This document shows positions 54,426 through 63,777 of a stretch of 64,000 nucleotides of DNA, piece after piece. Each line of letters starts with the position of its first letter. The first letter of the stretch is position 1. Source of the DNA: DASSUW01 sp963789005 (lineage in GTDB: Bacteria > Actinomycetota > Thermoleophilia > Solirubrobacterales > Solirubrobacteraceae); NCBI GenBank assembly GCA_963789005.1, contig CAWBIZ010000015.1, positions 372,001 to 436,000 on the forward strand, written 5' to 3'. The notes under the pieces were generated by a model. It was not told the DNA's origin and searched no databases. It was given only the letters and a program-made list of their open reading frames with translations. The translations under genes and the position numbers were made by a program.

Positions 54426-57221
54426 TCAGGGCTGCGAGGTGTAGATCGTCGGGTCCCCCTGCTTGAGCCAGATCTCAGGGCTTTCGAGCGGGACGAAGAA
54501 CCGATCGGCGTCGGTGTCCTTGACGTCGGGGTTTCCGCCGGGCGGCTTTCCGTGCACGATGAAGCCGACGCGCTTCGTGTCATCCGCGATCTGGATCGTG
54601 TGGAAGACGCCATAGCCGTCCGTGCCTTCGAACGGCGTCGCGTTCGTCCACTCGGCAGTCGCCTGGCCAGGGGCGAGTGCGCCCGGCGGGTTGCCGTCGA
54701 ACAGGTGCAGCCCCCAGTTGGCGTACGCGCCGTCGGTGCGCTGGTAATGGATGATCGCCTGCGTCACCCGCGCCTGCACGACCGTGACGCTGCGTGGGGC
54801 GCTCGTCACCGTCCTCGTCCCCCGCTTGGCGTAATCGAGGACTGCCCGGTAGTGGACGACCGCGCCGTCGGCCAGCGCGCTCGTGTCGTCGAAGTGCGTG
54901 TACACCGGCGACGACGTGTCGGGTGAGCCGACGTTGGTCCACGTCGCGCCGCCGTTCAGCGAGCGCTGGAACTGGACCGAGTACCACGGGTGCTCGGGCG
55001 TGGTGACCGCCCGCACCTCGACCTCGCCGCGAACCCGCCCGTTGTCGGTGGGCGCCTCGAGCACGATCGACGGCGCGGCCACTTGCGACGACGCCGTGCG
55101 GCTCTTGCGCGTGTGCCCGGCGTTGTCGAGCACGACGGCCTTGTACTTGATCCGCGTGCCGGGCTTGTAGTCGGCGACGTCCTGGAAGACCCGGTACGGC
55201 GCCGTGTCGTCGGTGCCGATCGACTTCCAGCGGCCCCAGCCGACCTTGGCCTTGAACGTGACCTCGTAGAACGAGTCGCCCGCCACGTTTGCGCGGACCT
55301 CGAGCCGGTCGCGCGCCTCGACGGGGGTCGTCAGCGAGAGGCGCGGCGCGCGGTGGCTGCGGTGCAGCTTGCGGTCGGCCTTGTAGACGATCGTCGACAG
55401 CGCCGGCACGGTCACCTGCAGCCGCTTGCCGGAGTCCGTCCGCACCCAGCTCGCTCCGCTGCCGTAGACCTTCTTGAACCAGCCGCGCGCCGCCCACGTG
55501 GGCACGGCCGCGGTCTGCGGGGTCTCGGCGTTGTTGACGGCGACGACGAACTCGCGCTGCTCGCGCCGGTCCAGGCGCGAGTACGCGTAGATCCCGGCGG
55601 CGCCGCTCGAGTAGCGGTGCTGATGGGCGCCGTCGCGCAGCGCCGGGTAGCGCTCAGTGAGGTCGGCGAGGCTCGAGATCGCCCGGAACAGCGGATGGCC
55701 GGAGTCGAAGCAGCACGCTTCGTTCCCGTGCGTCATGTCCGTCGCGATCAGGTCGTCGTCGTTGTAGGACGGGACCTCGCCCGGGAACATGTCCTGCCGC
55801 GCCCCCTGGTCGCCGCCGTCGCCGACGAAGCCCTGCTCGTCGCCGTAGTAGATGACCGGGTTGCCGCGCGAGAGGTACATGAGCTCGTGGGCGAGCTTGT
55901 CGCGCTGGAAGACCTCGGCGTCGCCGGCGCCGGGGTTGGCGTTGCGGATGAAGAGGCCGATGCGGCCCATGTCGTGGTTCCCGAGGAACGTCGGCAGCTG
56001 GTAGACGTTCGAGTCGGCGTCCGTGTACCAGTCGTCGCCGACGAAGAAGTCACCCAACTCGTTCGTCGCCACCGAGTTGGCCGCGAACCGCTGGGCCGCC
56101 TGCTGGAACGGGAAGTCGAGCACGCCCTGCACGTTCGCCTGGGTCGTGAAGTGCGACGTGAACGCCTTCGTGGTGTCGAACACCTCGCCGAACGCGTAGA
56201 ACTGCTTTACGCCCTGCCGGCGGGCGTGGCTCAGGATCTCGGGCGCGAACTTCTCCCAGAACTCGTCGTTGACGTGCTTCATCGTGTCGATGCGGAAGCC
56301 GTCGATGCGGAAGTCCGTGATCCAGCCCTTGTAGATGTCGATCATCCCGTCGACGACCTGCGGGTGCTCGGTGAAGAGGTCGTCGAGGCCGAAGAAGTCG
56401 CCGTAGTAGGAGTTCTCGCCGACGAACGTCGTGTCGCCGCGGTTGTGATAGAGCGTGCGGTCGTTGAGCCACGCGGGGACCTTGAGCGTCGCGTCGGCCG
56501 CGGTGGGGAACGTCGGGGTGTAGGGGAAGCTCGTCGCCGGGTCCAGCGGCGGGAAGCTGTTCGTGCCCGCGTAGTCGCGGTCGTCGAACGCGTTGCCGGC
56601 CGCGTCCGTGTACGGCCGCCGATCCTTCGACACGTAGCCCTTGCGCTGGCTGTCGCCGTAGCCGATCACGTCGGCCGTGTGATTGGTGATGATGTCGAAG
56701 TAGACCTTCATGCCGCGCGCGTGCGCGGCCTCGACCAGCGCCCGCAGCTCGGCGTTCGTGCCCAGATGCGGATCGATCTGGGTGAAGTCGGTGATCCAGT
56801 AGCCGTGGTACCCCGCCGAGTTGTCCTGCGGCTGCACCGCCTTGTTCTTGAAGCTCGGCGTGAGCCAGATCGCGGTCGTCCCGAGGTCCTGGATGTAGTC
56901 GATCTTGCCGAGCATCCCCTTCAGGTCGCCGCCGTGATACCAGCCGGTGCCCGTGTTGTCCCACCCGTGGACGAGCCGCTGGCTCGGGTCCGGCTCGGCC
57001 GGGGTCGACGGGTCGCCGTCGTCGTTGGGCACCGAGCCGTTTGCGAACCGGTCGGCCATCACGAAGTAGAAGTTGTCGCGCGTGACCGGCGCGCGGAGGC
57101 TGTGCTGCGCCTTGGAGGAGCCGTGGTGATGGCCCTTCCCGCGTTTCTTGTCCGCCTCCGCGACCGACGCTGTTGCCAGACAGGTCACGAGCCCGCACAG
57201 CACGGCAAGCAAACGCAGCAT
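54426..57221 (-). CDS. secreted GH13 alpha-amylase/pullulanase-type glycosidase with PUD domain
   Basis: A 931-residue secreted enzyme. Signal peptide (MLRLLAVLCGLVTCLATAS), then a GH13 barrel: DIITNHTAD near 185, the nucleophile in DGFRIDTMKHV near 310, the acid/base in YAFGEVFDTT near 345, and FLGNHDMGR near 415. Middle beta domains (~600-800) look like chitinase/pullulanase-linked Ig modules, and the last ~115 residues are a PUD pullulanase-associated domain (IIHYQRTDGAYANWGLHLFD). It would degrade starch, glycogen or pullulan outside the cell. ATG at 57221 follows GGGGGAG. A LacI-type operator sits just upstream. Confidence 0.9.
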   Translation of the reverse strand: MLRLLAVLCGLVTCLATASVAEADKKRGKGHHHGSSKAQHSLRAPVTRDNFYFVMADRFANGSVPNDDGDPSTPAEPDPSQRLVHGWDNTGTGWYHGGDLKGMLGKIDYIQDLGTTAIWLTPSFKNKAVQPQDNSAGYHGYWITDFTQIDPHLGTNAELRALVEAAHARGMKVYFDIITNHTADVIGYGDSQRKGYVSKDRRPYTDAAGNAFDDRDYAGTNSFPPLDPATSFPYTPTFPTAADATLKVPAWLNDRTLYHNRGDTTFVGENSYYGDFFGLDDLFTEHPQVVDGMIDIYKGWITDFRIDGFRIDTMKHVNDEFWEKFAPEILSHARRQGVKQFYAFGEVFDTTKAFTSHFTTQANVQGVLDFPFQQAAQRFAANSVATNELGDFFVGDDWYTDADSNVYQLPTFLGNHDMGRIGLFIRNANPGAGDAEVFQRDKLAHELMYLSRGNPVIYYGDEQGFVGDGGDQGARQDMFPGEVPSYNDDDLIATDMTHGNEACCFDSGHPLFRAISSLADLTERYPALRDGAHQHRYSSGAAGIYAYSRLDRREQREFVVAVNNAETPQTAAVPTWAARGWFKKVYGSGASWVRTDSGKRLQVTVPALSTIVYKADRKLHRSHRAPRLSLTTPVEARDRLEVRANVAGDSFYEVTFKAKVGWGRWKSIGTDDTAPYRVFQDVADYKPGTRIKYKAVVLDNAGHTRKSRTASSQVAAPSIVLEAPTDNGRVRGEVEVRAVTTPEHPWYSVQFQRSLNGGATWTNVGSPDTSSPVYTHFDDTSALADGAVVHYRAVLDYAKRGTRTVTSAPRSVTVVQARVTQAIIHYQRTDGAYANWGLHLFDGNPPGALAPGQATAEWTNATPFEGTDGYGVFHTIQIADDTKRVGFIVHGKPPGGNPDVKDTDADRFFVPLESPEIWLKQGDPTIYTSQP

Positions 57222-57243
57222 CCCGACTCCCCCTTCGGTCCTG

Positions 57244-57257
57244 TGGAACCGATTCCA
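57244..57257. promoter_or_regulatory. LacI-family operator before amylase gene
   Basis: TGGAACCGATTCCA is a near-palindrome with the CG centre of LacI-type sites, 22 bases upstream of the amylase ATG. It implies repression by a LacI-type (maltose or glucose responsive) regulator encoded elsewhere. Confidence 0.6.
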
Positions 57258-57270
57258 ATGCTTTCTAGAG

Positions 57271-57289
57271 CGGGAGTCTTTCACTCCCG
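57271..57289 (-). terminator. hairpin after EAL-HDOD gene
   Basis: CGGGAGT and ACTCCCG around CTTTC form a 7-bp stem 22 bases past the stop of the EAL-HDOD gene, separating it from the amylase promoter. Confidence 0.45.
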
Positions 57290-57311
57290 TCAAGCGTGTG
57301 GGCGCCGGGGT

Positions 57312-58481
57312 TCAGCCGAGCTGGACGACCGTCTCGGTGGCCCACTCGACGGCGTCGTAGTACATATCGCTGAGCCCGCTGACGTCGCTCTCGTCGAAGC
57401 GGCCGCGCTCGTACGCGAGCACGGTGCGCAGGATCCGGCCCTCGGGCCCGACGTGGTCGAGCAGGGCCTCGGTCGTGCGCTCGTCGAACGGCAGCTCGGC
57501 GAGCAGCTCCGGCATCGTGGTCTCGAGCAGCGCGTCGGCGACCGAGAAGAGGCCGACGGTGAAGGCACGGTCGGCCTCGGCGTTGGAATCGCGCCCGGCT
57601 CGGCGCTCGCACAGCGCGGCGCGGACGAGCGCGGTGACGAGCAGCTCGTGCGACTGCCCGCGGGTGTCGGAGAGCATCAGGAGCGTCGCCCAGCGGCGCA
57701 CGGTGCGCCCGCCGAGCAGCGCGAGCGCGTGGCGGATCGAGCGGATCTGGCTGCGCGGCGCCACGTGGGCGGAGTTGGTCAGGCGCAGGAGCTTGTGGCT
57801 GAGGCCGGCGTCCGGCGCGATCAGCTGCTCGAGCGTGTCGAGGTCCTCGTCCGCCGTGGCCAGGAGCTCGGCGAGCGCCCGCAGGCGGAAGGTGGGGGTG
57901 GGGCGCCCGGAGACGATCGCGGGGCGCTCGAAGAAGAACCCCTGGAAGCCGTCGAAGTCGAGGCTGCGGCAGTGCTCGAGCTCCTCGCGCGTCTCGACCT
58001 TCTCGGCGATCACGGTCAGGCCGAGGTCGTGCAGGCGGCGGACGTGGTCGCCCTGCCCCTCGCGGTCGAGCGCCTGGATGTCGAGCTTGGCCACGGACGC
58101 GAGGCGCAGCAGCGGCTCGAGCTCGGGCCGGTAGTCGAAGTTGTCGAGCGCGAGCGTGAAGCCCTCGTCGACCAGCTCGCCGAGCACGGCCAGCAGCTCG
58201 TCGTCGACGATCTGGTCCTCGACCAGCTCGAGCACGACGCGGTCGGCCGGCAGCGGGAGCGGCCGGAACGCGAGCAGGAACTCGCGGTCGACGTTGAGGT
58301 ACGCGCGCTGGGAGCCGACGAGGCGCCCGAGCCCGACGTCGGTGAGCGCGCCGACGAGCACGGTCGCCGTGGCGCGGTCACCCGAAGGCGAGCGGCCGTC
58401 CTCGCCGACCGCGCGGTAGAGCAGCTCGAACGCGGCGAGGCGCAGGTCGGCGTCGAAGATCGGCTGCCGCGCCATCACCAC
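57312..58481 (-). CDS. EAL-HDOD signalling protein (YuxH-like), degenerate EAL
   Basis: A 389-residue protein with an EAL domain (residues ~1-190) and an HDOD domain (~190-370, LAPDAGLSHKLLRLTNSAHV type). EAL residues are partly changed: AFELLYR keeps the Glu, but the DDFG motif is DNFDY and AEGVET is AEKVET, so c-di-GMP hydrolysis is unlikely and binding uncertain. Proteins of this layout regulate motility, virulence or stress. ATG near 58481. Confidence 0.85.
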   Translation of the reverse strand: MVMARQPIFDADLRLAAFELLYRAVGEDGRSPSGDRATATVLVGALTDVGLGRLVGSQRAYLNVDREFLLAFRPLPLPADRVVLELVEDQIVDDELLAVLGELVDEGFTLALDNFDYRPELEPLLRLASVAKLDIQALDREGQGDHVRRLHDLGLTVIAEKVETREELEHCRSLDFDGFQGFFFERPAIVSGRPTPTFRLRALAELLATADEDLDTLEQLIAPDAGLSHKLLRLTNSAHVAPRSQIRSIRHALALLGGRTVRRWATLLMLSDTRGQSHELLVTALVRAALCERRAGRDSNAEADRAFTVGLFSVADALLETTMPELLAELPFDERTTEALLDHVGPEGRILRTVLAYERGRFDESDVSGLSDMYYDAVEWATETVVQLG

Positions 58482-58539
58482 ATCGGTCGCCGCGAAGGTC
58501 TCGAGTGCCGTGACACCCGGTTGATCGGCGTCGGCCGAG

Positions 58540-59316
58540 TCAGCTGTAGCGGACCACGTCGTCCTCGGCGTAGTGGTCGCTCACCGTCTCGGCGTTCGGG
58601 CTGCCGGGCAGCGCCAGCGAGTCCCCGGTCCACAGTCGCGAGGAGACCGGCTCGAAGCCGGCGGTCAGCACGTAGTCGATGTTCTCGCGCCCCGGCGGGA
58701 GCGCGGCGGTGCCCACGTCGCGCAGCCGCTTGAGGACGGCGGCAGCCTCGACGTCGCGCCCGCGGGGGTTGTGCGCCGGGACGTTGAAGTCGCCGGCGAG
58801 GATCACCGGGCCGCGCGCCGCGGCCGCCAGCGTGCGCTTCACGATCGCCCGCGTCTGCGGCACCTTCAGGCTGCCGTTGGCCGAGATGTGCGTCGTGACG
58901 AAGGTGAGCTCGCGCCCGGCGACGCGGTCGCGCAGCCGGGCCGCGACCCACATCCGCAGCTCGCCGAACTGGCGCCAGTCGGGCCGCCGGCGGCGCAGCC
59001 CGTCGAGGATCCCGCGCAGCTGCGGGACGACGTAATAGCCGCTCGCGTGCGCGACCACCTCGTAGCGGTCGGGGATCACGAGCGCGTTGCCGAGCTTCGG
59101 CCGGCGCTTCTGCAGGACCCGACCGGCGGCCGCGGCCGCCGTGCGCCGTAGTGCCGCGGCCTGCTCGTCGCCCACCTCCTGGAGCGCCAGCAGCGGCGCG
59201 CCCTCGCCGCCCTCGAGCGCCTCGCGGTAGAACGGCAGCTGGAGGAAGTCGGCCTGCCGGGTCTTGATCCGCGGGTTGCCGGCGGCGGCGTTGAAGGTGA
59301 CGACGCGGACGTCCAC
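58540..59316 (-). CDS. endonuclease/exonuclease/phosphatase (EEP) family protein
   Basis: A 258-residue DNase I-like fold: RVVTFNAAAGN at the start, LLALQEVGDE near 45, ELTFVTTHISANGS near 130, LAGDFNVPAHNPRG near 165 and VSDHYAED near the end, covering the metal and catalytic residues of the family. Members cleave nucleic acids, phosphoinositides or sphingomyelin. GTG at 59316 overlaps the stop of the upstream dehydrogenase, so both are one operon. No export signal is seen. Confidence 0.8.
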   Translation of the reverse strand: MDVRVVTFNAAAGNPRIKTRQADFLQLPFYREALEGGEGAPLLALQEVGDEQAAALRRTAAAAAGRVLQKRRPKLGNALVIPDRYEVVAHASGYYVVPQLRGILDGLRRRRPDWRQFGELRMWVAARLRDRVAGRELTFVTTHISANGSLKVPQTRAIVKRTLAAAARGPVILAGDFNVPAHNPRGRDVEAAAVLKRLRDVGTAALPPGRENIDYVLTAGFEPVSSRLWTGDSLALPGSPNAETVSDHYAEDDVVRYS

Positions 59317-60362
59317 TACGAGAACTGCAGCGTCGCCTTGACGCCGCGGAAGTCGAACGCCTCCTGGAAGCGGTCCGGCGGCACGCGCAGGCCGACCAGC
59401 CGCTCCAGCGCCTCGGGCCAGCGCCGGCGCATGGCCTCGAGCTGGTGCACGCCGGTCTCCCAGTCCTGCTTGTGGGCGTTGACGCTGCCGAGCAGCACCC
59501 GGTTCTCGAGCACGAAGTCGACGCCGAAGAGCGTCGCGTCGACAGTGACCTCGTGCGGGTGGGCATCGAGCCCGAGCAGGCAGGCGACGCCGTTGCGCTG
59601 CAGCTGCGCGGCCGCCTGCAGCATCAGCTCCGCGCTCCCGGCCGCCTCGATCACGATGTCGAACCGGCCCGCGTCCTCGAGCGCCGTCTCGGCGGTCGAG
59701 AGATAGTGCGCGCCGGCGGCGGCGACGAGCTCGCCCTTCTCGCTCGTGGCGGCGCTGCGCGCCGCGACGCAGACCTCGTAATCGGCCAGGCGGAGCATGT
59801 ACGCGGCGAGCATCCCGATCGCCCCCGCGCCGATCACGAGCGCGCGCCGCGGGTCCCACGCCTGGCGCTCGCCGGCGGCGTGGGCGTGACGGATGCCGCG
59901 GGCGCAGATCGAGGCCGGCTCGGCCAGCACGCCGAGGCGGCCGAGCGCCGGCGGCACGGCGACGACGTGCTCGGGCTCCTCGAGCACCAGCTCGGCGGCG
60001 AACCCGTTCAGGGCGGTGATGCCGCGCTCGGAGTAGTCGCCGGTGGCGCAGGCGTCCGGCGAGCCGGCCCGGCACGGGGCGCAGCGCCCGCACGAGCGGC
60101 GCACGGTGGCGCTGACGAGGTCGCCCTTGGCGAAGCCGTGCCCGTCCGCGGCCACCTCGCCGAGCAGCTCGTGGCCGAGGATCAGCGCCTCCTCGCCCGG
60201 CGGCGCGACCCCGAACTCGCCCGCGGCGATCTCGCGGTCCGTGCCGCACACGCCGACCTCCAGAACGCGGATCGCCACGCTCCCGGGGTCGGGCTCGGGG
60301 GTGCTCCGCTCGGCGACGGCCGCCGAATCCGGCTGGCCCGGAACCGTGATCAGTGCGTCCAC
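59316..60362 (-). CDS. glucose-1-dehydrogenase-like zinc-dependent dehydrogenase
   Basis: A 348-residue medium-chain dehydrogenase. The catalytic zinc site is CGTDREI near residue 38 with LGHELLGEV near 63; the structural zinc cluster is CGRCAPCRAGSPDAC near 90. The nucleotide motif is VIGAGAIGML near 180. It is closest to the glucose dehydrogenase subfamily (aldose to lactone). GTG at 60362 is the likely start; the MBL gene is divergent from here. It starts the operon with the EEP gene. Confidence 0.85.
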   Translation of the reverse strand: MDALITVPGQPDSAAVAERSTPEPDPGSVAIRVLEVGVCGTDREIAAGEFGVAPPGEEALILGHELLGEVAADGHGFAKGDLVSATVRRSCGRCAPCRAGSPDACATGDYSERGITALNGFAAELVLEEPEHVVAVPPALGRLGVLAEPASICARGIRHAHAAGERQAWDPRRALVIGAGAIGMLAAYMLRLADYEVCVAARSAATSEKGELVAAAGAHYLSTAETALEDAGRFDIVIEAAGSAELMLQAAAQLQRNGVACLLGLDAHPHEVTVDATLFGVDFVLENRVLLGSVNAHKQDWETGVHQLEAMRRRWPEALERLVGLRVPPDRFQEAFDFRGVKATLQFS

Positions 60363-60385
60363 GCGGCGAACGTTATCCTCGCGCC

Positions 60386-61132
60386 GTGGCCCCGGTCGTG
60401 ACATGGCTCGGGCAGGCGGGGTTCCTGTTCGAGGCCGCCGGGCGGCGGATCCTCGTCGACCCGTTCTTCTCCGAGCAGGAGGGGCGCCGCTATCCGCCGC
60501 CGCCGGTGGAGGGTGACGTCGACTGGCTGCTCGTGACCCACGAGCACCTCGACCACCTCGACCCGGCGTCGCTGCGCGCCGTCGCCGAGCGCAGCCCGCA
60601 GCTCACGATCGTGGCCCCCGCGCCGCTCGAGCCGATGGTGCGCGAGGTGTGCCCCGACGCGAAGTTCGTCGGCGTGGCCCGAGGCGACCGAGTCGAGCTG
60701 GGGGACGCGGGCGCGGCGACCGCCGTGCCGGCAGTGCACGCCGTCCACCCGCGCGACGGCTACAGCGACGATCCGCGGTTCGTCGGCTACGTGCTCGAGC
60801 TCGACGGCGTGAGCCTCTACCACGCGGGCGACACGCTCGTCGCCGACGCGGTCGTCGCGGCGCTCGAGGGCCTGTCCGTCGACGTCGCGCTGCTGCCGGT
60901 CAACGGCCGCACCTACTTCCGCGAGCAGGCCGACCTCGCCGGCAACATGGACCCTCGCGACGCCGTCGCGCTGGCGACGCGGATCGGCGCGTCCGTGCTC
61001 GTCCCGATCCACTGGGACCTGTTCGAGGGCAACACCGAGCACCCCGGTCGTGCCGCCGACGAGGCGGCCGAGACCGGCGCGCCGCTGCACGTGGTCACCC
61101 TGCGGCGCGGCCTCCCGTGGACGGCGGGCTGA
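60386..61132 (+). CDS. MBL fold metal-dependent hydrolase (UlaG-like)
   Basis: A 248-residue metallo-beta-lactamase fold protein: the metal motif is THEHLDHLD near 62, with HAGDTLVADAV near 150 and VPIHWDLFEGN near 210. It resembles UlaG, the L-ascorbate-6-phosphate lactonase, which fits the neighbouring sugar dehydrogenase (a lactone-forming enzyme), though many uncharacterised relatives exist. GTG at 60386. It overlaps the convergent epimerase gene by 38 bases. Confidence 0.8.
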   Translation: MAPVVTWLGQAGFLFEAAGRRILVDPFFSEQEGRRYPPPPVEGDVDWLLVTHEHLDHLDPASLRAVAERSPQLTIVAPAPLEPMVREVCPDAKFVGVARGDRVELGDAGAATAVPAVHAVHPRDGYSDDPRFVGYVLELDGVSLYHAGDTLVADAVVAALEGLSVDVALLPVNGRTYFREQADLAGNMDPRDAVALATRIGASVLVPIHWDLFEGNTEHPGRAADEAAETGAPLHVVTLRRGLPWTAG

Positions 61133-62048
61133 CGCGGCCGTCGGCCAGCAGTACCCGGAACTGCTCGATCCCCTCGGCGACGCCGGCCTCGATCGGCCGC
61201 ATCACCGGTCCGCCGATCAGCTCGAGCCACGAGGCGTGGTCGACCTCGGCCGGGAACGGCAGCGGCTCCCGGTCGGCCGTGATCAGCTTCGCCGCCTCGG
61301 GGACCTCGCGCGCGATCAGCTCGATCAGCTCGGGCATCGACACGACGGGCCCGTCGAGGTTATGCACCGACGCGCCGCGGTAGTCGAGCTCGCTCGCGCG
61401 CACGAACGCCTCGCCGACGTCGGCCGTGTACTGCATCTGCACGCTGCCGCCGAACGGGATGTGGAAGCGCACGCCGGCGGCGGCGGCGACCATCGCGGTG
61501 GTGGGCGCCGACGTGAGTCCCTGATCGCGCCCCGGGCCGTAGACGGTGTGCGGCCGCAGGCCGATCGAGGAGACCCCGAAGTCCTCGAAGTAGCGCTCCG
61601 CGGTGCCCTCGTTGGCCCACTTGAAGACGCCGTAGAGCGTGCTCGGGTGCTCGCTGTCGCCGAGCGCGGCGATCGAGGAGGCGTAGACCACGGGGGCGAT
61701 CCGGTCGCGGCGGCGGCGCACGGCCTCGAACACGTTGACCGTGCCGAGCACGTCGACGGCGGCGCCCAGCGGAGGGTTGGCGCGCACGAACGGCACCTGC
61801 AGCGCGGCGAGGTGGATCACGTGCGTGACGGCATGCTCGTCCAGCACCCGCTCGACGAGCTTGAGGTCGGTGATGTCGCCGCGCACGCGCACGACCTTCT
61901 CCGCCTGGCCGGGCTCGAGCGCGATCGCCAGGCGCGGCGCTTCCTCGCCGAGGTCGAACGCGATCGCGTCATGCCCGCGGTCGAGCAGCGCGCGCAGCGT
62001 CCACGCGCCGATCGCCCCGTACGCGCCGGTGACCAGGTAGCGGCTCAC
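61095..62048 (-). CDS. NAD-dependent epimerase/dehydratase
   Basis: A 317-residue extended SDR: LVTGAYGAIGAWT at the start binds NAD, VVYASSIAALG near 115, and the catalytic Tyr-x3-Lys is in TLYGVFKWANEG near 135. LRPHTVYGPGRD near 165 is typical of sugar-nucleotide epimerases and uronate dehydrogenases. It follows the IlvD-type dehydratase in the same direction after 40 bases. Confidence 0.85.
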   Translation of the reverse strand: MSRYLVTGAYGAIGAWTLRALLDRGHDAIAFDLGEEAPRLAIALEPGQAEKVVRVRGDITDLKLVERVLDEHAVTHVIHLAALQVPFVRANPPLGAAVDVLGTVNVFEAVRRRRDRIAPVVYASSIAALGDSEHPSTLYGVFKWANEGTAERYFEDFGVSSIGLRPHTVYGPGRDQGLTSAPTTAMVAAAAGVRFHIPFGGSVQMQYTADVGEAFVRASELDYRGASVHNLDGPVVSMPELIELIAREVPEAAKLITADREPLPFPAEVDHASWLELIGGPVMRPIEAGVAEGIEQFRVLLADGRVSPPSTGGRAAG

Positions 62049-62088
62049 TGCGTGGCCTCGCGGAGGCGCGTCGTGCCGGGCCGGTGGC

Positions 62089-63777
62089 TCACCGCAGCGT
62101 CGCCCCCTCGGAGGCTGACCCGACCAGCCGCGCGTAGCGGCCGAGCACGCCGGTGGCGAATGCGGGCGGCGGCGCGGCGTAGTCCGCGAGACGGCGGGCG
62201 AGCTCGGCGGCGTCGACGTCGACGTGGAGCAGCCGCTCGTCGAGGTCGACCGTCACCCGCTCGCCCTCCCGGACCGCGGCGATCGCCCCGCCGCGCACCG
62301 CCTCGGGGCTGACGTGGCCGACCATCAGGCCGCGCGTCGCGCCGGAGAAGCGCCCGTCGGTGACGAGCGTGACCGACTCGCCGAGCCCGGCGCCGACCAC
62401 CGCGGCGGTGACGCCGAGCATCTCGCGCATCCCCGGGCCGCCGGCCGGGCCCTCGTTGCGGATGACGAGCACGTCGCCGGGCTCCACAGCGCCCGCGTTG
62501 ATCGCCGCCATGCACGCCTCCTCGGAGTCGAATACACGCGCCGGCCCACTGTGACTGCGGCGCTCGGTGCCGGCAACCTTGACGACCGCCCCGTCGGGCG
62601 CGAGGTTGCCGCGCAGGGCGAGCAGGCCGCCGGCGGCCTTGAAGGGCATCTCGGCGCGGCGCACGACCTCGCCGTCCGGCTCCGGCGCGCCCGCCGCGCC
62701 GGCGGCGAGCGTGCCGCCTTCGACGGCCGGCGCGTCGCCGTCGACCAGCCCGGCGCGGATCAGCTCCGCGAGCACGGCAGGCGCGCCGCCGGCCGCGTGC
62801 AGGTCGGTCGCCAGGTAGCGGCCCGACGGGGCGAGGCTGGCGATCACCGGCGTCGCCTGCGAGACCGCCACCAGCTCGTCGAGGTCCAGCTCGACGCCGG
62901 CCTCGCGCGCGATCGCCAGCAGGTGCAGGATGCCGTTGGTCGAGCCGCCCGTGGCCGCGATCCCCGCCATCGCGTTGCGCAGCGCCCTGCGGTCGAGGAA
63001 GTCGCGTGCCGTGCGCCCGCTCGCGGGAAGGCCGGTGGCGAGCTCCCCGCAGCGCTCGGCGGCGGTCGCGCGACGGTCGCGGTCGTCGGCCGCGACCATC
63101 GCCTCTCCGAGCGGCGCGATTCCGAGGAACTCCAGCGCGAGGCCCATCGTGTTGGCGGTGAAGTGCCCGGCGCAGGTACCCGGCCCCGGGCAGGCGGTGC
63201 GCTCGAGCTCGTCGAGGTCGCCGCGGCCGAGGCGCCCGGCGTGGAACGCGCCGAGCTGCTCCCACACGTCCTGGATCGTGGCCGGCTCGCCGCGCCACGT
63301 GCCGGGGCGCATCGGGCCGCTGTAGAGCACGAGCGCCGGCTTGTCGATGCGCGCGAGCGCCATCAGCGCCGCCGGCACGGTCTTGTCGCAGCCGACGATG
63401 CAGACCAGGGCGTCGAAGTCGTGCGCGATGTCGAGCAGCTCGATCGAGTCGGCGATCAGCTCGCGCGAGACGAGCGAGGCGCGCATGCCGGGCGTCGCCT
63501 GCGTCTGGTTGTCGGAGACGGCGATCGTGTTGAACGGAAGCGGCACGCCGCCCGCGGCCTCCACGCCGCGCGCGACGGCGTCCGAGAGGTCGCGATGGTT
63601 GAGGTTGCACGGCATCGTGCCGGTCCACGTCGAGGCGATGCCGACGATCGGGCCCGCCAGCCGCTCCGGGTCGATGCCCATCGCCCGGAAGTGCGAGCGC
63701 GCGCCGACGCGGTCGGCCTCCGCCGCCAGCCCCGCACGCGCCCGCCGGCGCGCGCTCAGATCGTCGCGCGCAGCCAC
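62089..63777 (-). CDS. ilvD: IlvD/Edd family dehydratase
   Basis: A 562-residue iron-sulfur dehydratase. The three cluster cysteines are in TMPCNLNHRD near 57, VGCDKTVPA near 128 and ACPGPGTCAG near 200; GGSTNGILHLLA near 285 and DGRFSGATRG near 475 are family signatures. Dihydroxy-acid dehydratase (valine/isoleucine synthesis) has this length and motif set, but sugar-acid dehydratases are close, and neighbours here are sugar-oxidation-like genes. GTG at 63777 overlaps the esterase gene end by 22 bases. Confidence 0.85.
   Translation of the reverse strand: MAARDDLSARRRARAGLAAEADRVGARSHFRAMGIDPERLAGPIVGIASTWTGTMPCNLNHRDLSDAVARGVEAAGGVPLPFNTIAVSDNQTQATPGMRASLVSRELIADSIELLDIAHDFDALVCIVGCDKTVPAALMALARIDKPALVLYSGPMRPGTWRGEPATIQDVWEQLGAFHAGRLGRGDLDELERTACPGPGTCAGHFTANTMGLALEFLGIAPLGEAMVAADDRDRRATAAERCGELATGLPASGRTARDFLDRRALRNAMAGIAATGGSTNGILHLLAIAREAGVELDLDELVAVSQATPVIASLAPSGRYLATDLHAAGGAPAVLAELIRAGLVDGDAPAVEGGTLAAGAAGAPEPDGEVVRRAEMPFKAAGGLLALRGNLAPDGAVVKVAGTERRSHSGPARVFDSEEACMAAINAGAVEPGDVLVIRNEGPAGGPGMREMLGVTAAVVGAGLGESVTLVTDGRFSGATRGLMVGHVSPEAVRGGAIAAVREGERVTVDLDERLLHVDVDAAELARRLADYAAPPPAFATGVLGRYARLVGSASEGATLR

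Noticed and set aside
54990..58733. A 1,247-codon open frame on the plus strand opposite the amylase and EAL-HDOD genes
   Set aside because: It is antisense to genes with clear catalytic motifs, is very rich in Arg/Val/Ala as expected from GC-rich antisense codons, and has no recognisable domain.
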